From: Wohlfahrtiimonas sp. G9077
Lineage (GTDB): Bacteria; Pseudomonadota; Gammaproteobacteria; Cardiobacteriales; Wohlfahrtiimonadaceae
Direction of reading: 5' to 3'
NCBI RefSeq assembly: GCF_002252155.1
Contig: NZ_NEFD01000001.1
Coordinates: 186,001-250,000 of the forward strand
DNA: 64,000 nucleotides
Position numbers and translations under genes: made by a program. Below, in pieces: positions 35,703 to 45,234 of this stretch. Below the pieces are notes generated by a model that was not told where the DNA came from, searched no databases, and saw only the letters and a list, made by a program, of their open reading frames with translations. Position 1 is the first letter of the stretch. Each line of letters opens with the position of its first letter.

Positions 35703-37398
35703 TGTCTTTAAACAATTGTTGTGCTTAGCCATTTTGGGCGTTGGCAGTTTTGCCCTAGCACAAACAACGGGCGGCGGGAAAAACTGGACTGCCATCATCA
35801 TGTTCTTCGTCTTTGTCTTTGCAACGATCGCCATTACTTTTTGGGCATCGAATAAAACAAAATCTGCCTCTGACTTCTACACAGCAGGTGGTGGCATTTC
35901 TGGCTTTCAAAATGGTTTGGCAATTGCAGGTGACTATTTATCATCCGCTTCATTCCTTGGCATTTCTGCCTTAGTGTTTGCATCGGGTTACGATGGCTTA
36001 ATCTACTCATTTGGTTTCTTCATTGGTTGGCCGGTGATTTTATTTTTGATGGCAGAGCGCTTTAGAAACTTAGGTCGCTTCACATTTGCGGACGTAACAG
36101 CGTTTCGTTTGAATCAAACTCCAATTCGTATTTTGGCCGTCTTCTCCACAATGGCCATCGTATTGTTATATTTGATCGCACAAATGGTGGGTGCAGGTAA
36201 ATTGATCGAATTGCTCTTTGGCTTAAACTACAACATTGCGGTCTTCATCGTTGGTATTTTAATGATGATCTACGTATTGTTAGGCGGTATGTTGGCAACA
36301 ACATGGGTACAAATGATCAAAGCCGTTTTAATTTTGATCGGCGCCACTTTCATGTCCGTTGTGGTTTTATATTGGGTGGGCTTTAACCTTGAAACTTTAT
36401 TTGTTGAAGCCACAGATGTTCACAATGCCGGCACAGCATTGATGAAACCAGGCTTAGCGTATTCCAACCCAATCGATACCATCTCTTTAGGCATTGGTTT
36501 GATGTTTGGTACGGCAGGTTTACCGCACATTTTGATGCGTTTCTTTACCGTTAAAGATGCAAAAGAAGCAAGAAAATCAGCATTGTATGCCACAGGCTTC
36601 ATTGGTTACTTCTATTTATTGATGTTCATCATCGGCTTTGGCGCGATCTTATATGTGACCGGCAAACCTGAATACACCAACGCAGATGGCTTAATTGTGG
36701 GCGGCGCAAACATGGTGGCGATCCATTTATCGCACGCTGTGGGCGGTAATGTTTTATTGGGCTTCATGTCTGCTGTGACATTTGCAACATTGGTTGCCGT
36801 TGTTGCAGGTTTAACTTTATCGGGCGCATCTGCCATCAGTCATGACTTCTATGCCAACGTTATCAAAAAAGGCAAACCTGTCATGAAAACTGAGTTGATG
36901 ATTTCTCGCATCACAACCGCATCTTTGGGCATCATTGCCATTTTATTGGGTTTATTATTTGAACATCAAAACGTTGCATTCTTGGTGGGCTTAGCCTTCT
37001 CGATTGCGGCCTCTGCAAACTTCCCATTATTGTTCTTATCCATGTATTGGAAACGCTTGACCACAAAAGGCGCGGTCATTGGTGGTGCGGCAGGCTTAAT
37101 CAGTGCGGTATTGATGATCCTCTTTGGCCCAGAAGTTTGGGTGAAAGTTTTGGGTCACGACAACCCATTGTTCCCATACAATAACCCTGCTTTATTCTCC
37201 ATTCCGATTGCATTCATTGTCACATTTGTGGTTTCCTCCATGGATAACTCACAACAAGCGGAAGAAGAACGCGCGAAATTCATCAGCCAATATGTGCGTT
37301 CACAAGTGGGCGGCGAAGGCATCTCTGAAGCGATTCAACAATATCGCCAAGTGAATCATCCTGAGTTTTTCAGTGAAGAAAAAAACAAAGCATCTTAA
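35689..37398 (+). CDS. actP: cation/acetate symporter
   Basis: ActP is a sodium/solute symporter family permease that scavenges acetate and other short acids. The 569-aa protein starts with a cleavable-looking signal (to A-L-A near residue 24), as E. coli ActP does, followed by about 13 membrane helices. Family elements include [12 protein letters not shown] near 65, [11 protein letters not shown] near 83 and [10 protein letters not shown] near 280. The last part is hydrophilic. ATG 35689 has AAGGAG upstream inside yjcH. Acetate carbon entering here would reach oxaloacetate and gluconeogenesis; pyc and gpmI in the same window fit organic-acid metabolism. Confidence 0.95.
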   Translation: MKLNNVFKQLLCLAILGVGSFALAQTTGGGKNWTAIIMFFVFVFATIAITFWASNKTKSASDFYTAGGGISGFQNGLAIAGDYLSSASFLGISALVFASGYDGLIYSFGFFIGWPVILFLMAERFRNLGRFTFADVTAFRLNQTPIRILAVFSTMAIVLLYLIAQMVGAGKLIELLFGLNYNIAVFIVGILMMIYVLLGGMLATTWVQMIKAVLILIGATFMSVVVLYWVGFNLETLFVEATDVHNAGTALMKPGLAYSNPIDTISLGIGLMFGTAGLPHILMRFFTVKDAKEARKSALYATGFIGYFYLLMFIIGFGAILYVTGKPEYTNADGLIVGGANMVAIHLSHAVGGNVLLGFMSAVTFATLVAVVAGLTLSGASAISHDFYANVIKKGKPVMKTELMISRITTASLGIIAILLGLLFEHQNVAFLVGLAFSIAASANFPLLFLSMYWKRLTTKGAVIGGAAGLISAVLMILFGPEVWVKVLGHDNPLFPYNNPALFSIPIAFIVTFVVSSMDNSQQAEEERAKFISQYVRSQVGGEGISEAIQQYRQVNHPEFFSEEKNKAS

Positions 37399-37428
37399 AA
37401 TTTAATCGAACATCATGATCATTCATCC

Positions 37429-37458
37429 ATACCTGAACATTGTGTCAGGTATTTTTTT
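37429..37458 (+). terminator. terminator after actP
   Basis: ATACCTGA (37429-37436) pairs with TCAGGTAT (37445-37452), followed by a T-run. Confidence 0.85.
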
Positions 37459-37492
37459 ACCAAAAATGATGATGAATCATAGTCATTTTAAA

Positions 37493-37522
37493 TTGTAATG
37501 AAATGTTAATATTCGCTACAAT
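37493..37522 (+). promoter_or_regulatory. promoter of a candidate small RNA
   Basis: TTGTAA (37493-37498) and TACAAT (37517-37522) with an 18-base spacer. The predicted start, near 37529, coincides with the first base of a hairpin and no coding gene follows on this strand. Confidence 0.45.
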
Positions 37523-37528
37523 GATTTC

Positions 37529-37611
37529 AGTTTCATGGACTGTTGTGAAACTTAATCTATACGATTACTCTCCTTACAAAAAAGCCCTAAAAATATTTTA
37601 GGGCTTTTTCT
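37529..37611 (+). ncRNA. candidate trans-acting small RNA of about 83 nt
   Basis: The transcript would open with a 7-bp stem (AGTTTCA 37529-37535 with TGAAACT 37546-37552). A single-stranded pyrimidine-rich region follows, containing CTCTCCTT (37568-37575). It ends in a strong terminator (AAAGCCCTAAAA paired with TTTTAGGGCTTT, then T-run, 37577-37611). This order, hairpin, open region complementary to a Shine-Dalgarno, terminator, is typical of Hfq-dependent regulators. The terminator also serves rlmJ from the opposite strand, which weakens the case. No known family recognised. Confidence 0.45.
37577..37611. terminator. bidirectional terminator between the sRNA candidate and rlmJ
   Basis: AAAAAGCCCTAAAA and TTTTAGGGCTTTTT form a long symmetric stem with T-runs on both strands, 23 bases from the rlmJ stop. 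Confidence 0.85.
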
Positions 37612-37633
37612 TATGCATGAATGCGTGCAATCT

Positions 37634-38476
37634 TTAAGGGATTTTATAATCCAACGTCGAAGTGGCACCATGATCAACACCTAAATGTTTAACCAATGCT
37701 GGCAATACACTTTCCAATTCTTTTTTCAAAGTATACGGCGGATTGACAATGAACATGCCGCTGCCAAACATACCAAATTGATCACCTTTAGGTTCTGTGA
37801 CAGAAAGCGTGACATTAAGATAATTATCCTTAAACAATCGTTCCAATTTATTGGGCAAATTCAAACTTTCATTGCGTGGCAGCAACGGATACCAAACCAT
37901 ATAACAACCCGTTGAAAAACGCTCATGCGCTTCTTGCAATGTTTTGATCACCGTTTGATAATCTTTTTTATCTTCATACGGTGGGTCAATCAATACCACA
38001 GCACGGCGTGACGATGGCGGCAATAAGCCAATCAAACCTTTAAAGCCATCCGTGATGCCCACTTGGTACTTGACGCCTTGCCCTTTCATATTATTGATGA
38101 GAATTTCTGAATCCGTTGGATGCAATTCAAAGAGCTTCATGCGATCGGTGCTGCGCACCAACTTTTGGGCAATCACAGGTGAACCTGGATAAAAGCGTTT
38201 TTTACCCGTTTGAAATTGATTGATGAACAATAAAAAATCATCCAATGCTTTGGGCAAATCATCTGCTTGTTGCAATGTCCCAATGCCCGCTTCATATTCA
38301 CCTGTTTTTTCCGCAAAGGGATGATGCGTATCATACAAGCCTGCGCCAGAATGGGTATCAATGTACCAATACGGTTTATCTTTTTGATTATAATAGTTTA
38401 AAACAGAAAACAGCACAAAGTGCTTAAGGGCATCTGCATGATTGCCCGCATGAAAGCCATGACGATAACTCAGCAT
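37634..38476 (-). CDS. rlmJ: 23S rRNA (adenine2030-N6)-methyltransferase
   Basis: RlmJ methylates A2030 of 23S rRNA using SAM. The 280-aa protein starts L-S-Y-R-H-G-F-H-A-G-N-H-A-D-A-L-K-H, the hallmark of the family. The catalytic D-P-P-Y is at 164-167, preceded by R-R-A-V-V-L-I. A small substrate-specific insertion is present. Length equals E. coli RlmJ. It is the last gene of the minus-strand lepA block, starting 3 bases after the stop of the DMT transporter gene. Confidence 0.95.
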   Translation of the reverse strand: MLSYRHGFHAGNHADALKHFVLFSVLNYYNQKDKPYWYIDTHSGAGLYDTHHPFAEKTGEYEAGIGTLQQADDLPKALDDFLLFINQFQTGKKRFYPGSPVIAQKLVRSTDRMKLFELHPTDSEILINNMKGQGVKYQVGITDGFKGLIGLLPPSSRRAVVLIDPPYEDKKDYQTVIKTLQEAHERFSTGCYMVWYPLLPRNESLNLPNKLERLFKDNYLNVTLSVTEPKGDQFGMFGSGMFIVNPPYTLKKELESVLPALVKHLGVDHGATSTLDYKIP

Positions 38477-38479
38477 AAA

Positions 38480-39364
38480 TTATTTAGACTCAAAATAAGT
38501 GATGTAAAGGAGCGCGGCAACCATAATGATTGCGCCCATCCAAAATTGTGTGCCCACCGTCCAGCCAAAAAAGATGAAACCCAACAGCGTGTTCAACGGT
38601 AGTTTTAGATAGTCAAAGGGTTGAATGTAAATGGCATCGGCTACATGATACGCTTTGACTAAAGTAAATTGTGCAATCATGGTTAAAAAACCAAGCACCA
38701 ATAAATAGCCCATTAATCCCAAATCCCACACCAAATGATCCACTTTTAATGCATGCGTGAAATTATCCGTCAATGCCAGCACTAAATTGATGGGAAACAT
38801 GATGAGGTAAAGATAAAAAAGCAGCGTTAGCGGATGATCTTTATCAGCTAAGTATTTAATCAATAATGAATAAATGGCCCAAAAGAAGGCCGCAGCCAAT
38901 GGCAAAAATGCCACATAATTCATGGCCGCATAACTTGGGTTTAAAATGAGAATGGCGCCCACAAACCCCATTAACGTCACTAAAATTCGTACCCAAGTGG
39001 CCTTTTCTTTTAAAAATAAGAATGCGCCAATGCTCGCAAATAACGGTGAAGTCATCAGCAAAGCCACGCCTTCCCCAATCGGAAACTGAAGGTTTAAGGC
39101 TTTCACCCAAAGCTGAACCCCAACAATGGCAGCCAAAATGCGTAAAAAGTGAATCCAAAAACGCTCAGTTTTAGCGACTGTTTTCAGCCCAGCTTTTAAA
39201 AAAGTGGGCAGTAAAAAACAGAAAGCAAAACTGTATTGAAAAAAAGCAATCCAACTTGAGCTGATGGGATACTGCTGACTGATGTACGGCGTGATCACAT
39301 TGATGGCAGCAAAGGCAATACCTGTGGCCATCATCCAACAAGCACCCATCATTGGTTTTTGCAT
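38480..39364 (-). CDS. EamA/DMT-family permease
   Basis: A 294-aa inner-membrane protein with about ten hydrophobic helices arranged as two EamA repeats, typical of drug/metabolite transporters. The first repeat shows S-S-W-I-A-F-F-Q-Y near residue 36 and E-G-V-A-L-L-M-T-S-P-L-F near 98; the second shows a matching P-F-D-Y-L-K-L-P-L-N near 247. Export of an amino acid, sugar or small metabolite is typical of the family, but the substrate cannot be predicted. It is inserted between era and rlmJ and is probably cotranscribed with both (spacers of 1 and 3 bases). Confidence 0.88.
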   Translation of the reverse strand: MQKPMMGACWMMATGIAFAAINVITPYISQQYPISSSWIAFFQYSFAFCFLLPTFLKAGLKTVAKTERFWIHFLRILAAIVGVQLWVKALNLQFPIGEGVALLMTSPLFASIGAFLFLKEKATWVRILVTLMGFVGAILILNPSYAAMNYVAFLPLAAAFFWAIYSLLIKYLADKDHPLTLLFYLYLIMFPINLVLALTDNFTHALKVDHLVWDLGLMGYLLVLGFLTMIAQFTLVKAYHVADAIYIQPFDYLKLPLNTLLGFIFFGWTVGTQFWMGAIIMVAALLYITYFESK

Positions 39365-39365
39365 A

Positions 39366-40268
39366 TTACAACTCTGTACCCATATAACCTAAGGCATTGA
39401 GTGAACGTTCATCATCTGACCAACCTTGACGAACTTTCACAAATGCTTTTAAAAATACTTTTTTCTCAAACAATTTTTCTAGATCTTGACGCGCTTGTGT
39501 GCTCGCTTCTTTGAGTGTCACACCGCTTTTACCAATCACGATGCCCTTTTGACTTTCGCGCTCAACCCAAACAATGGCATTGATGCGAATGATTTCAGCT
39601 TCCACTTCAAAGCTTTCGATTTCAACGGTCAATGCATATGGAATCTCTTGATTCAAGCGACGCGTTAACTTCTCACGCAACACTTCACTGGCTAAAAAGG
39701 CACTCGATGCTGTGGTGATTTCATCTTCACTGAATAAAAAGGGTTGCTCAGGCAAATAATGGGTTAAGGATTTGATCACCAATTTCATCTGTTTTTCATC
39801 CAATGCAGAGATCGGAATGCATTCAGCAAATTGATATTTGCTCATCATTTCAGATAAAAATGGAAACAATGCTTCCTTATCTTTAACATGATCAATTTTA
39901 TTGACCACCAAAATCACTGGTTTATCAATGTATTTTAAACGTTTTAATGCCAAGGCATCATCATCGGTGAATTTTAAAGCTTCCACCATAAATAAAATCA
40001 CATCGGCCATTTCAAGCGAACTGGTGGCGGTTTTATTTAAATGACGGTTCAATGCTGAATGTTCTGCGACGTGCAAGCCTGGTGTATCAATGAAGATTGC
40101 TTGGCAATAATGATCTGTGTAGATGCCCGTAATGGCATGACGTGTGGTTTGTGGCTTACTTGATGTAATGCTCACTTTTTGACCAATCAAACGATTCATC
40201 AATGTGGATTTGCCCACATTCGGTCGGCCAATGATGGAAACGTAGCCTGAGTGTTGGTTTTGATTCAT
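39366..40268 (-). CDS. era: ribosome-assembly GTPase Era
   Basis: Era binds the 3' end of 16S rRNA and helps assemble the 30S subunit. The 300-aa protein has G1 G-R-P-N-V-G-K-S-T (14-22), a switch I T-T-R-H segment, G3 D-T-P-G-L-H, G4 N-K-I-D, and a C-terminal KH domain with G-K-S-G-V-T-L-K-E (near 255). Length is normal. It overlaps rnc by 4 bases (ATGA), the classic rnc-era pairing of gammaproteobacteria. Confidence 0.97.
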   Translation of the reverse strand: MNQNQHSGYVSIIGRPNVGKSTLMNRLIGQKVSITSSKPQTTRHAITGIYTDHYCQAIFIDTPGLHVAEHSALNRHLNKTATSSLEMADVILFMVEALKFTDDDALALKRLKYIDKPVILVVNKIDHVKDKEALFPFLSEMMSKYQFAECIPISALDEKQMKLVIKSLTHYLPEQPFLFSEDEITTASSAFLASEVLREKLTRRLNQEIPYALTVEIESFEVEAEIIRINAIVWVERESQKGIVIGKSGVTLKEASTQARQDLEKLFEKKVFLKAFVKVRQGWSDDERSLNALGYMGTEL

Positions 40269-40939
40269 AGTAACTTATCAAGCATCAACTGGGCGGCATT
40301 CTGCTCTGCCCTTTTTTTGCTTGTTCCTTCTGCGATTGTTGTAAATGATTGAGCATGACACGCCACTTTAAAGCTTTGAGCGTGGTCTTGTCCTTCAATG
40401 GCCACGATCTCATACTCTGGTATCGATTTATTGATGGCTTGTAAATGCTCTTGTAAACGGCTCTTTGGATCCTTCACAGATTCTGTGATGCATTGGAAAG
40501 AGCGCTCATTGATGGTGTGTAACTCCGCTTCATATAGGCGTAAAATCATGGCCTTGGCCGTTTCAAAGTTGCTGTCTAAAAAGACCGCAGCAATGATTGC
40601 TTCCACCGTGTCTGCTAAAATGCTTGCTCGCTTTGCCCCATCGTTTTTACGCTCACCATAGCTGATCACCAAATGTTTTTGTAAATCTAAGGATTTTGCA
40701 ATGGTGTGCAGTGTCTCTTCCTTCACTAAGTGGGCGCGAATGTTTGACAACTCGCCCTCTTTCGCATCCGGAAAACGCTCATACAATGCATGGGCAATTG
40801 TGAAATTTAAGCAGCCATCTCCCAAAAACTCTAAACGTTCATTGTGAACGCGGGAAACTGAGCGGTGAACCAACGCTTGTTTTAAAAGCGCAATGTTCGT
40901 AAATTGGTATCCGAGTTTTTCTTGTAGTCGATCAATCAT
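40265..40939 (-). CDS. rnc: ribonuclease III
   Basis: RNase III cuts double-stranded RNA in rRNA processing and mRNA decay. The 224-aa protein has the signature E-R-L-E-F-L-G-D-G (34-42), further catalytic acids in the D-T-V-E-A-I-I-A-A-V-F-L-D segment near 115, and a C-terminal dsRNA-binding domain (about 155-224) ending with A-E-Q-N-A-A-Q-L. Normal length. It lies between lepB (2-base gap) and era. Confidence 0.97.
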   Translation of the reverse strand: MIDRLQEKLGYQFTNIALLKQALVHRSVSRVHNERLEFLGDGCLNFTIAHALYERFPDAKEGELSNIRAHLVKEETLHTIAKSLDLQKHLVISYGERKNDGAKRASILADTVEAIIAAVFLDSNFETAKAMILRLYEAELHTINERSFQCITESVKDPKSRLQEHLQAINKSIPEYEIVAIEGQDHAQSFKVACHAQSFTTIAEGTSKKRAEQNAAQLMLDKLL

Positions 40940-40941
40940 AA

Positions 40942-41748
40942 CTATTTCAATACAGTGAAAATATGATCACAATCTTTCAATTGCGTTACACATTTGTAAT
41001 TCATCCAAATAAAATTGGCTTTACCCACCAATTGATTGTCATTGACAAAGCCCCAATAACGGCTGTCTAAACTATTATCGCGGTTATCGCCAAAAGCCAA
41101 GTATTGTCCATCTGGCACTTTAAACGGAAATGGGCGCAAAATGTCCAAACCGGCATCTGCACGCGTCAAGTATGGCAACTGTTGTACGCCATGCTCAACG
41201 ATGCCATCTTTAGATGGCAGGTATTCTTTAAAGATCAAATCTGATTCCGGCTCAAGGGCTGGGCCAACATATTCATATTTAACCGGTACACCATTGATGG
41301 TGAGCATTTTATCTTTATAATCCACCACATCACCCGGCAAGCCCACAATACGCTTAATGTAATTAATGCGCTCATCTTTAGGGTATTTAAACACGGCAAT
41401 GTCACCGCGCTCAACGCCATCACCAGCTTTGCTGAAAATGCGCTCATTGGTGATCGGATAACGCAAACCAAATGACCAACGATTGGCCACGATCATATCA
41501 CCGGCATATAATGTCGGCTGCATTGAGCCACTTGGGATGATGAACGGCTCTGCGATGAATGTACGCAGTACCGTCAAAAAGAGAACAACCGGAAACAAAA
41601 ATGCTGCCCAATCCACCAGTGCCGGCAATTTTGTATCCTTTGCGCGCTTTTTCTTAAAATATAAGCGATCAATGAGCAGAATTAAACCCGTCACAGGCAC
41701 TGCAAACACAATGGCAATCGCCAAGTAATGCGTGAATTGGGAAAACAT
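40942..41748 (-). CDS. lepB: signal peptidase I
   Basis: LepB cleaves signal peptides of exported proteins at the outer face of the inner membrane. The 268-aa protein has two N-terminal membrane helices (about 7-27 and 48-65), catalytic Ser75 in P-S-G-S-M-Q-P-T-L, Lys132 in Y-I-K-R-I-V-G-L-P-G-D and the late G-D-N-R-D-N-S-L-D-S-R box E near 219. Shorter than the 324-aa E. coli enzyme but typical elsewhere. It follows lepA by 15 bases, as in most relatives. Confidence 0.96.
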   Translation of the reverse strand: MFSQFTHYLAIAIVFAVPVTGLILLIDRLYFKKKRAKDTKLPALVDWAAFLFPVVLFLTVLRTFIAEPFIIPSGSMQPTLYAGDMIVANRWSFGLRYPITNERIFSKAGDGVERGDIAVFKYPKDERINYIKRIVGLPGDVVDYKDKMLTINGVPVKYEYVGPALEPESDLIFKEYLPSKDGIVEHGVQQLPYLTRADAGLDILRPFPFKVPDGQYLAFGDNRDNSLDSRYWGFVNDNQLVGKANFIWMNYKCVTQLKDCDHIFTVLK

Positions 41749-41763
41749 CGTAATATCCTTTGT

Positions 41764-43554
41764 CTATTTATCAACTTGCAATACAGCTAAGAAGGCAGAT
41801 TGTGGAATTTCCACATTACCCACTTGCTTCATGCGTTTTTTACCCGCTTTTTGTTTCTCGAGTAATTTGCGCTTACGGCTCACGTCACCGCCGTAACATT
41901 TGGCCAATACGTCTTTACGCATCGCTTTAACAGTGCTTCTTGCGATGATCTGTGCACCAATCGCCGCCTGAATGGCGATGTCAAACATCTGGCGTGGAAT
42001 CAACTCTTTCATTTTTTCCACCAAATCGCGACCACGATACACCGCATTGTCTTTATGCACAATGAGCGCTAATGCATCGACCGTTTCACCATTGATGAGG
42101 ATGTCCACTTTCGCAAGGTTTGCCGCTTCGTAGCGCACAAACTCATAATCAAAAGAAGCGTAACCGCGAGACACTGATTTTAAGCGGTCAAAGAAGTCAA
42201 GCACCACTTCACTCATGGGCAATTCAAATTGCAATTGCACTTGGGAACCTGCGTATACAATGTTCTTTTGCACGCCGCGCTTTTCCACACACAATGTGAT
42301 GATGTTGCCTAAATACTCTTGTGGCGTCAAAATATTGGCACGAATGATCGGCTCACGGATTTCACTGATTTTATTGGGTGCAGGTAAATCATTCGGGTTA
42401 TCAATCAACACCACTTCGCCATCGGTTTTTTCTAATTCATAAATCACCGTCGGCGCTGTTGTGATCAAATCCAAATCATATTCACGCTCTAAACGCTCTT
42501 GAATGATCTCCATATGCAACATGCCTAAGAAGCCACAACGGAAACCAAAGCCAAGCGCTTGAGAAGATTCTGGCTCAAAGTTTAATGAGGCATCGTTTAA
42601 GCGCAATTTTTGTAATGCTTCACGTAAATTTTCATACTCAGATGAATCCACTGGGAACAAACCTGAGAATACGCGGGATTGCACTTTTTGGAAGCCTGGC
42701 ACAGCTTCTGTGGCTGGATTGTTTTCCAAGGTTAATGTATCGCCCACTGGCACGCCATCAATCTCTTTAATCCCAGCGATCACAAAGCCCACTTGACCGG
42801 CAGATAATTCTGTTTTATCTAAACGTTTTGGTGTAAACACACCCACATGACTCACTTGATAGCTACGCTTTGTGCTCATCACTTGCATTTTATCACGCAC
42901 ACGAAGTGTTCCTTCAAAGATGCGCACCAAAGAGATGACGCCCACATATGGGTCAAACCATGAATCAATGATCAATGCTTTTAATGGCGCATTCGGATCA
43001 CCTTTTGGCGCAGGGATTTTTTGCACCAATGTTTCAAGCACATCTTCAACGCCCATACCAGTTTTAGCGGAGCACGTCACAGCATCCATTGCTTCAATGC
43101 CAATGATGTCTTCAATCTCAGCAGCCACCTTCATCGGATCAGCTGCTGGTAAGTCAATCTTATTTAAAACAGGCACCACTTCTAAACCATGATCAATCGC
43201 CGTATAACAGTTGGCCACAGATTGTGCTTCAACGCCTTGCGCGGCATCCACCACCAAAAGCGCTCCTTCACAAGCAAAAAGTGAGCGAGACACTTCATAA
43301 GAGAAGTCAACGTGTCCTGGCGTATCGATGAAGTTCAAATGGTAAACTTCCCCATTTTTAGCTTTATAGTCCAACGACACAGAGTGTGCTTTAATCGTAA
43401 TGCCACGTTCACGCTCAATGTCCATGGAGTCTAATACTTGAGCCTCCATTTCTCGTTCACTCAAACCATCACAAATTTGGATAAAACGATCGGCGATCGT
43501 GGATTTACCATGATCAATATGGGCAATAATGGAAAAGTTTCTAATGTTCTTCAT
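41764..43554 (-). CDS. lepA: elongation factor 4 (LepA)
   Basis: LepA is a ribosome-associated GTPase involved in translation fidelity and 30S biogenesis. The start is ATG 43554 ([19 protein letters not shown]), giving 596 aa; an in-frame TTG six codons upstream was rejected. G motifs [14 protein letters not shown] and N-K-I-D are intact. The LepA-specific C-terminal domain ends with [18 protein letters not shown]. It is the first gene of the lepA-lepB-rnc-era unit. No strong Shine-Dalgarno precedes the ATG. Confidence 0.97.
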   Translation of the reverse strand: MKNIRNFSIIAHIDHGKSTIADRFIQICDGLSEREMEAQVLDSMDIERERGITIKAHSVSLDYKAKNGEVYHLNFIDTPGHVDFSYEVSRSLFACEGALLVVDAAQGVEAQSVANCYTAIDHGLEVVPVLNKIDLPAADPMKVAAEIEDIIGIEAMDAVTCSAKTGMGVEDVLETLVQKIPAPKGDPNAPLKALIIDSWFDPYVGVISLVRIFEGTLRVRDKMQVMSTKRSYQVSHVGVFTPKRLDKTELSAGQVGFVIAGIKEIDGVPVGDTLTLENNPATEAVPGFQKVQSRVFSGLFPVDSSEYENLREALQKLRLNDASLNFEPESSQALGFGFRCGFLGMLHMEIIQERLEREYDLDLITTAPTVIYELEKTDGEVVLIDNPNDLPAPNKISEIREPIIRANILTPQEYLGNIITLCVEKRGVQKNIVYAGSQVQLQFELPMSEVVLDFFDRLKSVSRGYASFDYEFVRYEAANLAKVDILINGETVDALALIVHKDNAVYRGRDLVEKMKELIPRQMFDIAIQAAIGAQIIARSTVKAMRKDVLAKCYGGDVSRKRKLLEKQKAGKKRMKQVGNVEIPQSAFLAVLQVDK

Positions 43555-43579
43555 GCAGTTAATGTCTACCAAAGTAAAG

Positions 43580-43635
43580 AGGAGAGAACTCTATATGATT
43601 CCTCTCCTAAATTCAAATAACAGCTTACAATTATA
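43580..43635 (-). promoter_or_regulatory. lepA promoter -10 and leader hairpin
   Basis: On the minus strand, TATAAT at 43635-43630 is a perfect -10 without a good -35. The leader then has AGGAGAG (43608-43602) pairing with CTCTCCT (43586-43580), a 7-bp stem that captures a Shine-Dalgarno-like sequence about 45 bases before the lepA ATG. Regulatory function is unproven. Confidence 0.4.
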
Positions 43636-43641
43636 ATGGAA

Positions 43642-44916
43642 TTACTGAGCTTTTGTTGAGTTTTTCTCAAGGTATGCTTTGTAGGCGCGATTGAACTCAT
43701 TTGGCAAAGGCTTAAGTACACCTAAATACTCATACAGCTCCGTTTGATATAAGCGATGCTGATATTTATGTGCTTTACTGCTAAATGGATACGCCACACA
43801 ATACAAGAAGGCAAAGAGCGACACCACAAACAACAATAAGCTCATTAAATTTGGCGAAGGCGGCGGTGCACCAAATTGATTGTTCCCTTCAATCCCAGGC
43901 ATTGAGAAGAGCAAAATCGCCCCGATGATCATAGCAGCATACACCACCCATTTGATGATGGCATCAATCTGCTGTAAAAAATGACGTTGGCTCGTTTGGG
44001 CTAAATAATCTTTCAACTCTGCCTTTAAAGCAAAATATTGCTCGCTCATGCTGTGTTCTCTAACAAAGAGCTCAGCAAACTGCACTTGAGCATCTTTAAG
44101 CACATAATAGTTTTGCACAAACAGACTGAAGATTAAGGTGAAGATCAAAATCGTCACAAATGCCATTTTACCAATCGATAAATTATCAATGTCACAAAAA
44201 CGCTGACTGACAATCATCAACATAAATGTAATTGCAAAAAAAATGAAGAAAAAAGAGATGATGAAACTTGCACTGCCTAACGCATCATATAGATAAAGCG
44301 GCAAAATATTGAGGCAACCAAATAAAATGGCAAATGCCAAAGTGATTCGGTACAGAAAATATAAACGCCCAATGCGCACACCACTATGCAATAAAGGCGG
44401 CGTTGGAGCAATGTCACGATCATCAATCTCAATATTATGATTGGGATTTGCACGGGTTTTGGCAATGCGCTTCATCTTCTCAACACGATTGCTTTCTAAC
44501 TCAGAAACATCATCCGTGTGGCGCATCAATGTCAATTCTTCAGGTGCTTTCAAATAATCTTTTGCGGCTAATTTTCGCTCAGTATGAGTCGGCGAATGAT
44601 CAGTCGCCGCAGGTTTAGCGTTAGGCGCAATGGTTTGTGTTCGCGTAACCTCCGGCATTGATAACTCAGGCATTAGGTCATCGACATCTAAATCAATGTC
44701 TGCAATTAAACCCGCATCTGCCAATGCTGTTTGATATTCAATGGCATCACCTTCAGACAAACCGGTGATCAACACAATCGATTGACCCCCTTTTGCAAAA
44801 AACCTCTGATAAACCTCTTCGGTCGTTTGATCAAAAAGATCAGACAAATTTTCAAGGATCATCTTTTGATCAACCGTGCGATCAACCTTTCCTCGAAAAA
44901 CGACTTTGTATTTCAT
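43642..44916 (-). CDS. membrane protein with DUF805-like region and N-terminal soluble domain
   Basis: A 424-aa protein. Residues about 1-75 form a soluble domain (K-Y-K-V-V-F-R-G-K-V then E-E-V-Y-Q-R-F-F and A-L-A-D-A-G), a module found in front of various small membrane proteins and of unknown role. A charged, disordered-looking linker follows (about 80-175). The C-terminal part has R-I-G-R-L-Y-F-L-Y-R (near 182) and S-Q-R-F-C-D-I (near 253), which resemble DUF805 landmarks, and about five membrane helices in all. It is upstream of lepA with a 60-base gap containing a lepA -10. Function unknown; I am confident it is a real gene. Confidence 0.7.
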   Translation of the reverse strand: MKYKVVFRGKVDRTVDQKMILENLSDLFDQTTEEVYQRFFAKGGQSIVLITGLSEGDAIEYQTALADAGLIADIDLDVDDLMPELSMPEVTRTQTIAPNAKPAATDHSPTHTERKLAAKDYLKAPEELTLMRHTDDVSELESNRVEKMKRIAKTRANPNHNIEIDDRDIAPTPPLLHSGVRIGRLYFLYRITLAFAILFGCLNILPLYLYDALGSASFIISFFFIFFAITFMLMIVSQRFCDIDNLSIGKMAFVTILIFTLIFSLFVQNYYVLKDAQVQFAELFVREHSMSEQYFALKAELKDYLAQTSQRHFLQQIDAIIKWVVYAAMIIGAILLFSMPGIEGNNQFGAPPPSPNLMSLLLFVVSLFAFLYCVAYPFSSKAHKYQHRLYQTELYEYLGVLKPLPNEFNRAYKAYLEKNSTKAQ

Positions 44917-45234
44917 AAAACCTTTTACACTCTAATGAATTAAGACAATTAAAAAAAGTTCTTAAATGAAAACCACTCGTGTCATCACTTAAAAACTGAA
45001 GTATATAAAATAAAATGGGCAGTGAGCATTTAAATTAGATCAAATAATACTCAAAAAATAGGAAGTGCCATACATTATATAATTTTTTAAAAAAAATAAT
45101 GCCATATCATGTAGAATATAGATAAATGTCATATTATGCGCAAGTAATCTAAAGGGCGTTCGCCCATTTGCTGCAAATACCATCACACCACACAATTTAC
45201 CTTCCACACTCATGATCTTTTTTTGAGGGTTTCA
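44917..45234. other. divergent intergenic region before the NhaD-type antiporter gene
   Basis: About 318 AT-rich bases between divergent genes. It holds two similar short motifs (TGCCATATCATG near 45103 and TGTCATATTATG near 45127) and a small GGGCG/CGCCC hairpin near 45156-45167. I see no clear promoter or known riboswitch. Confidence 0.4.
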
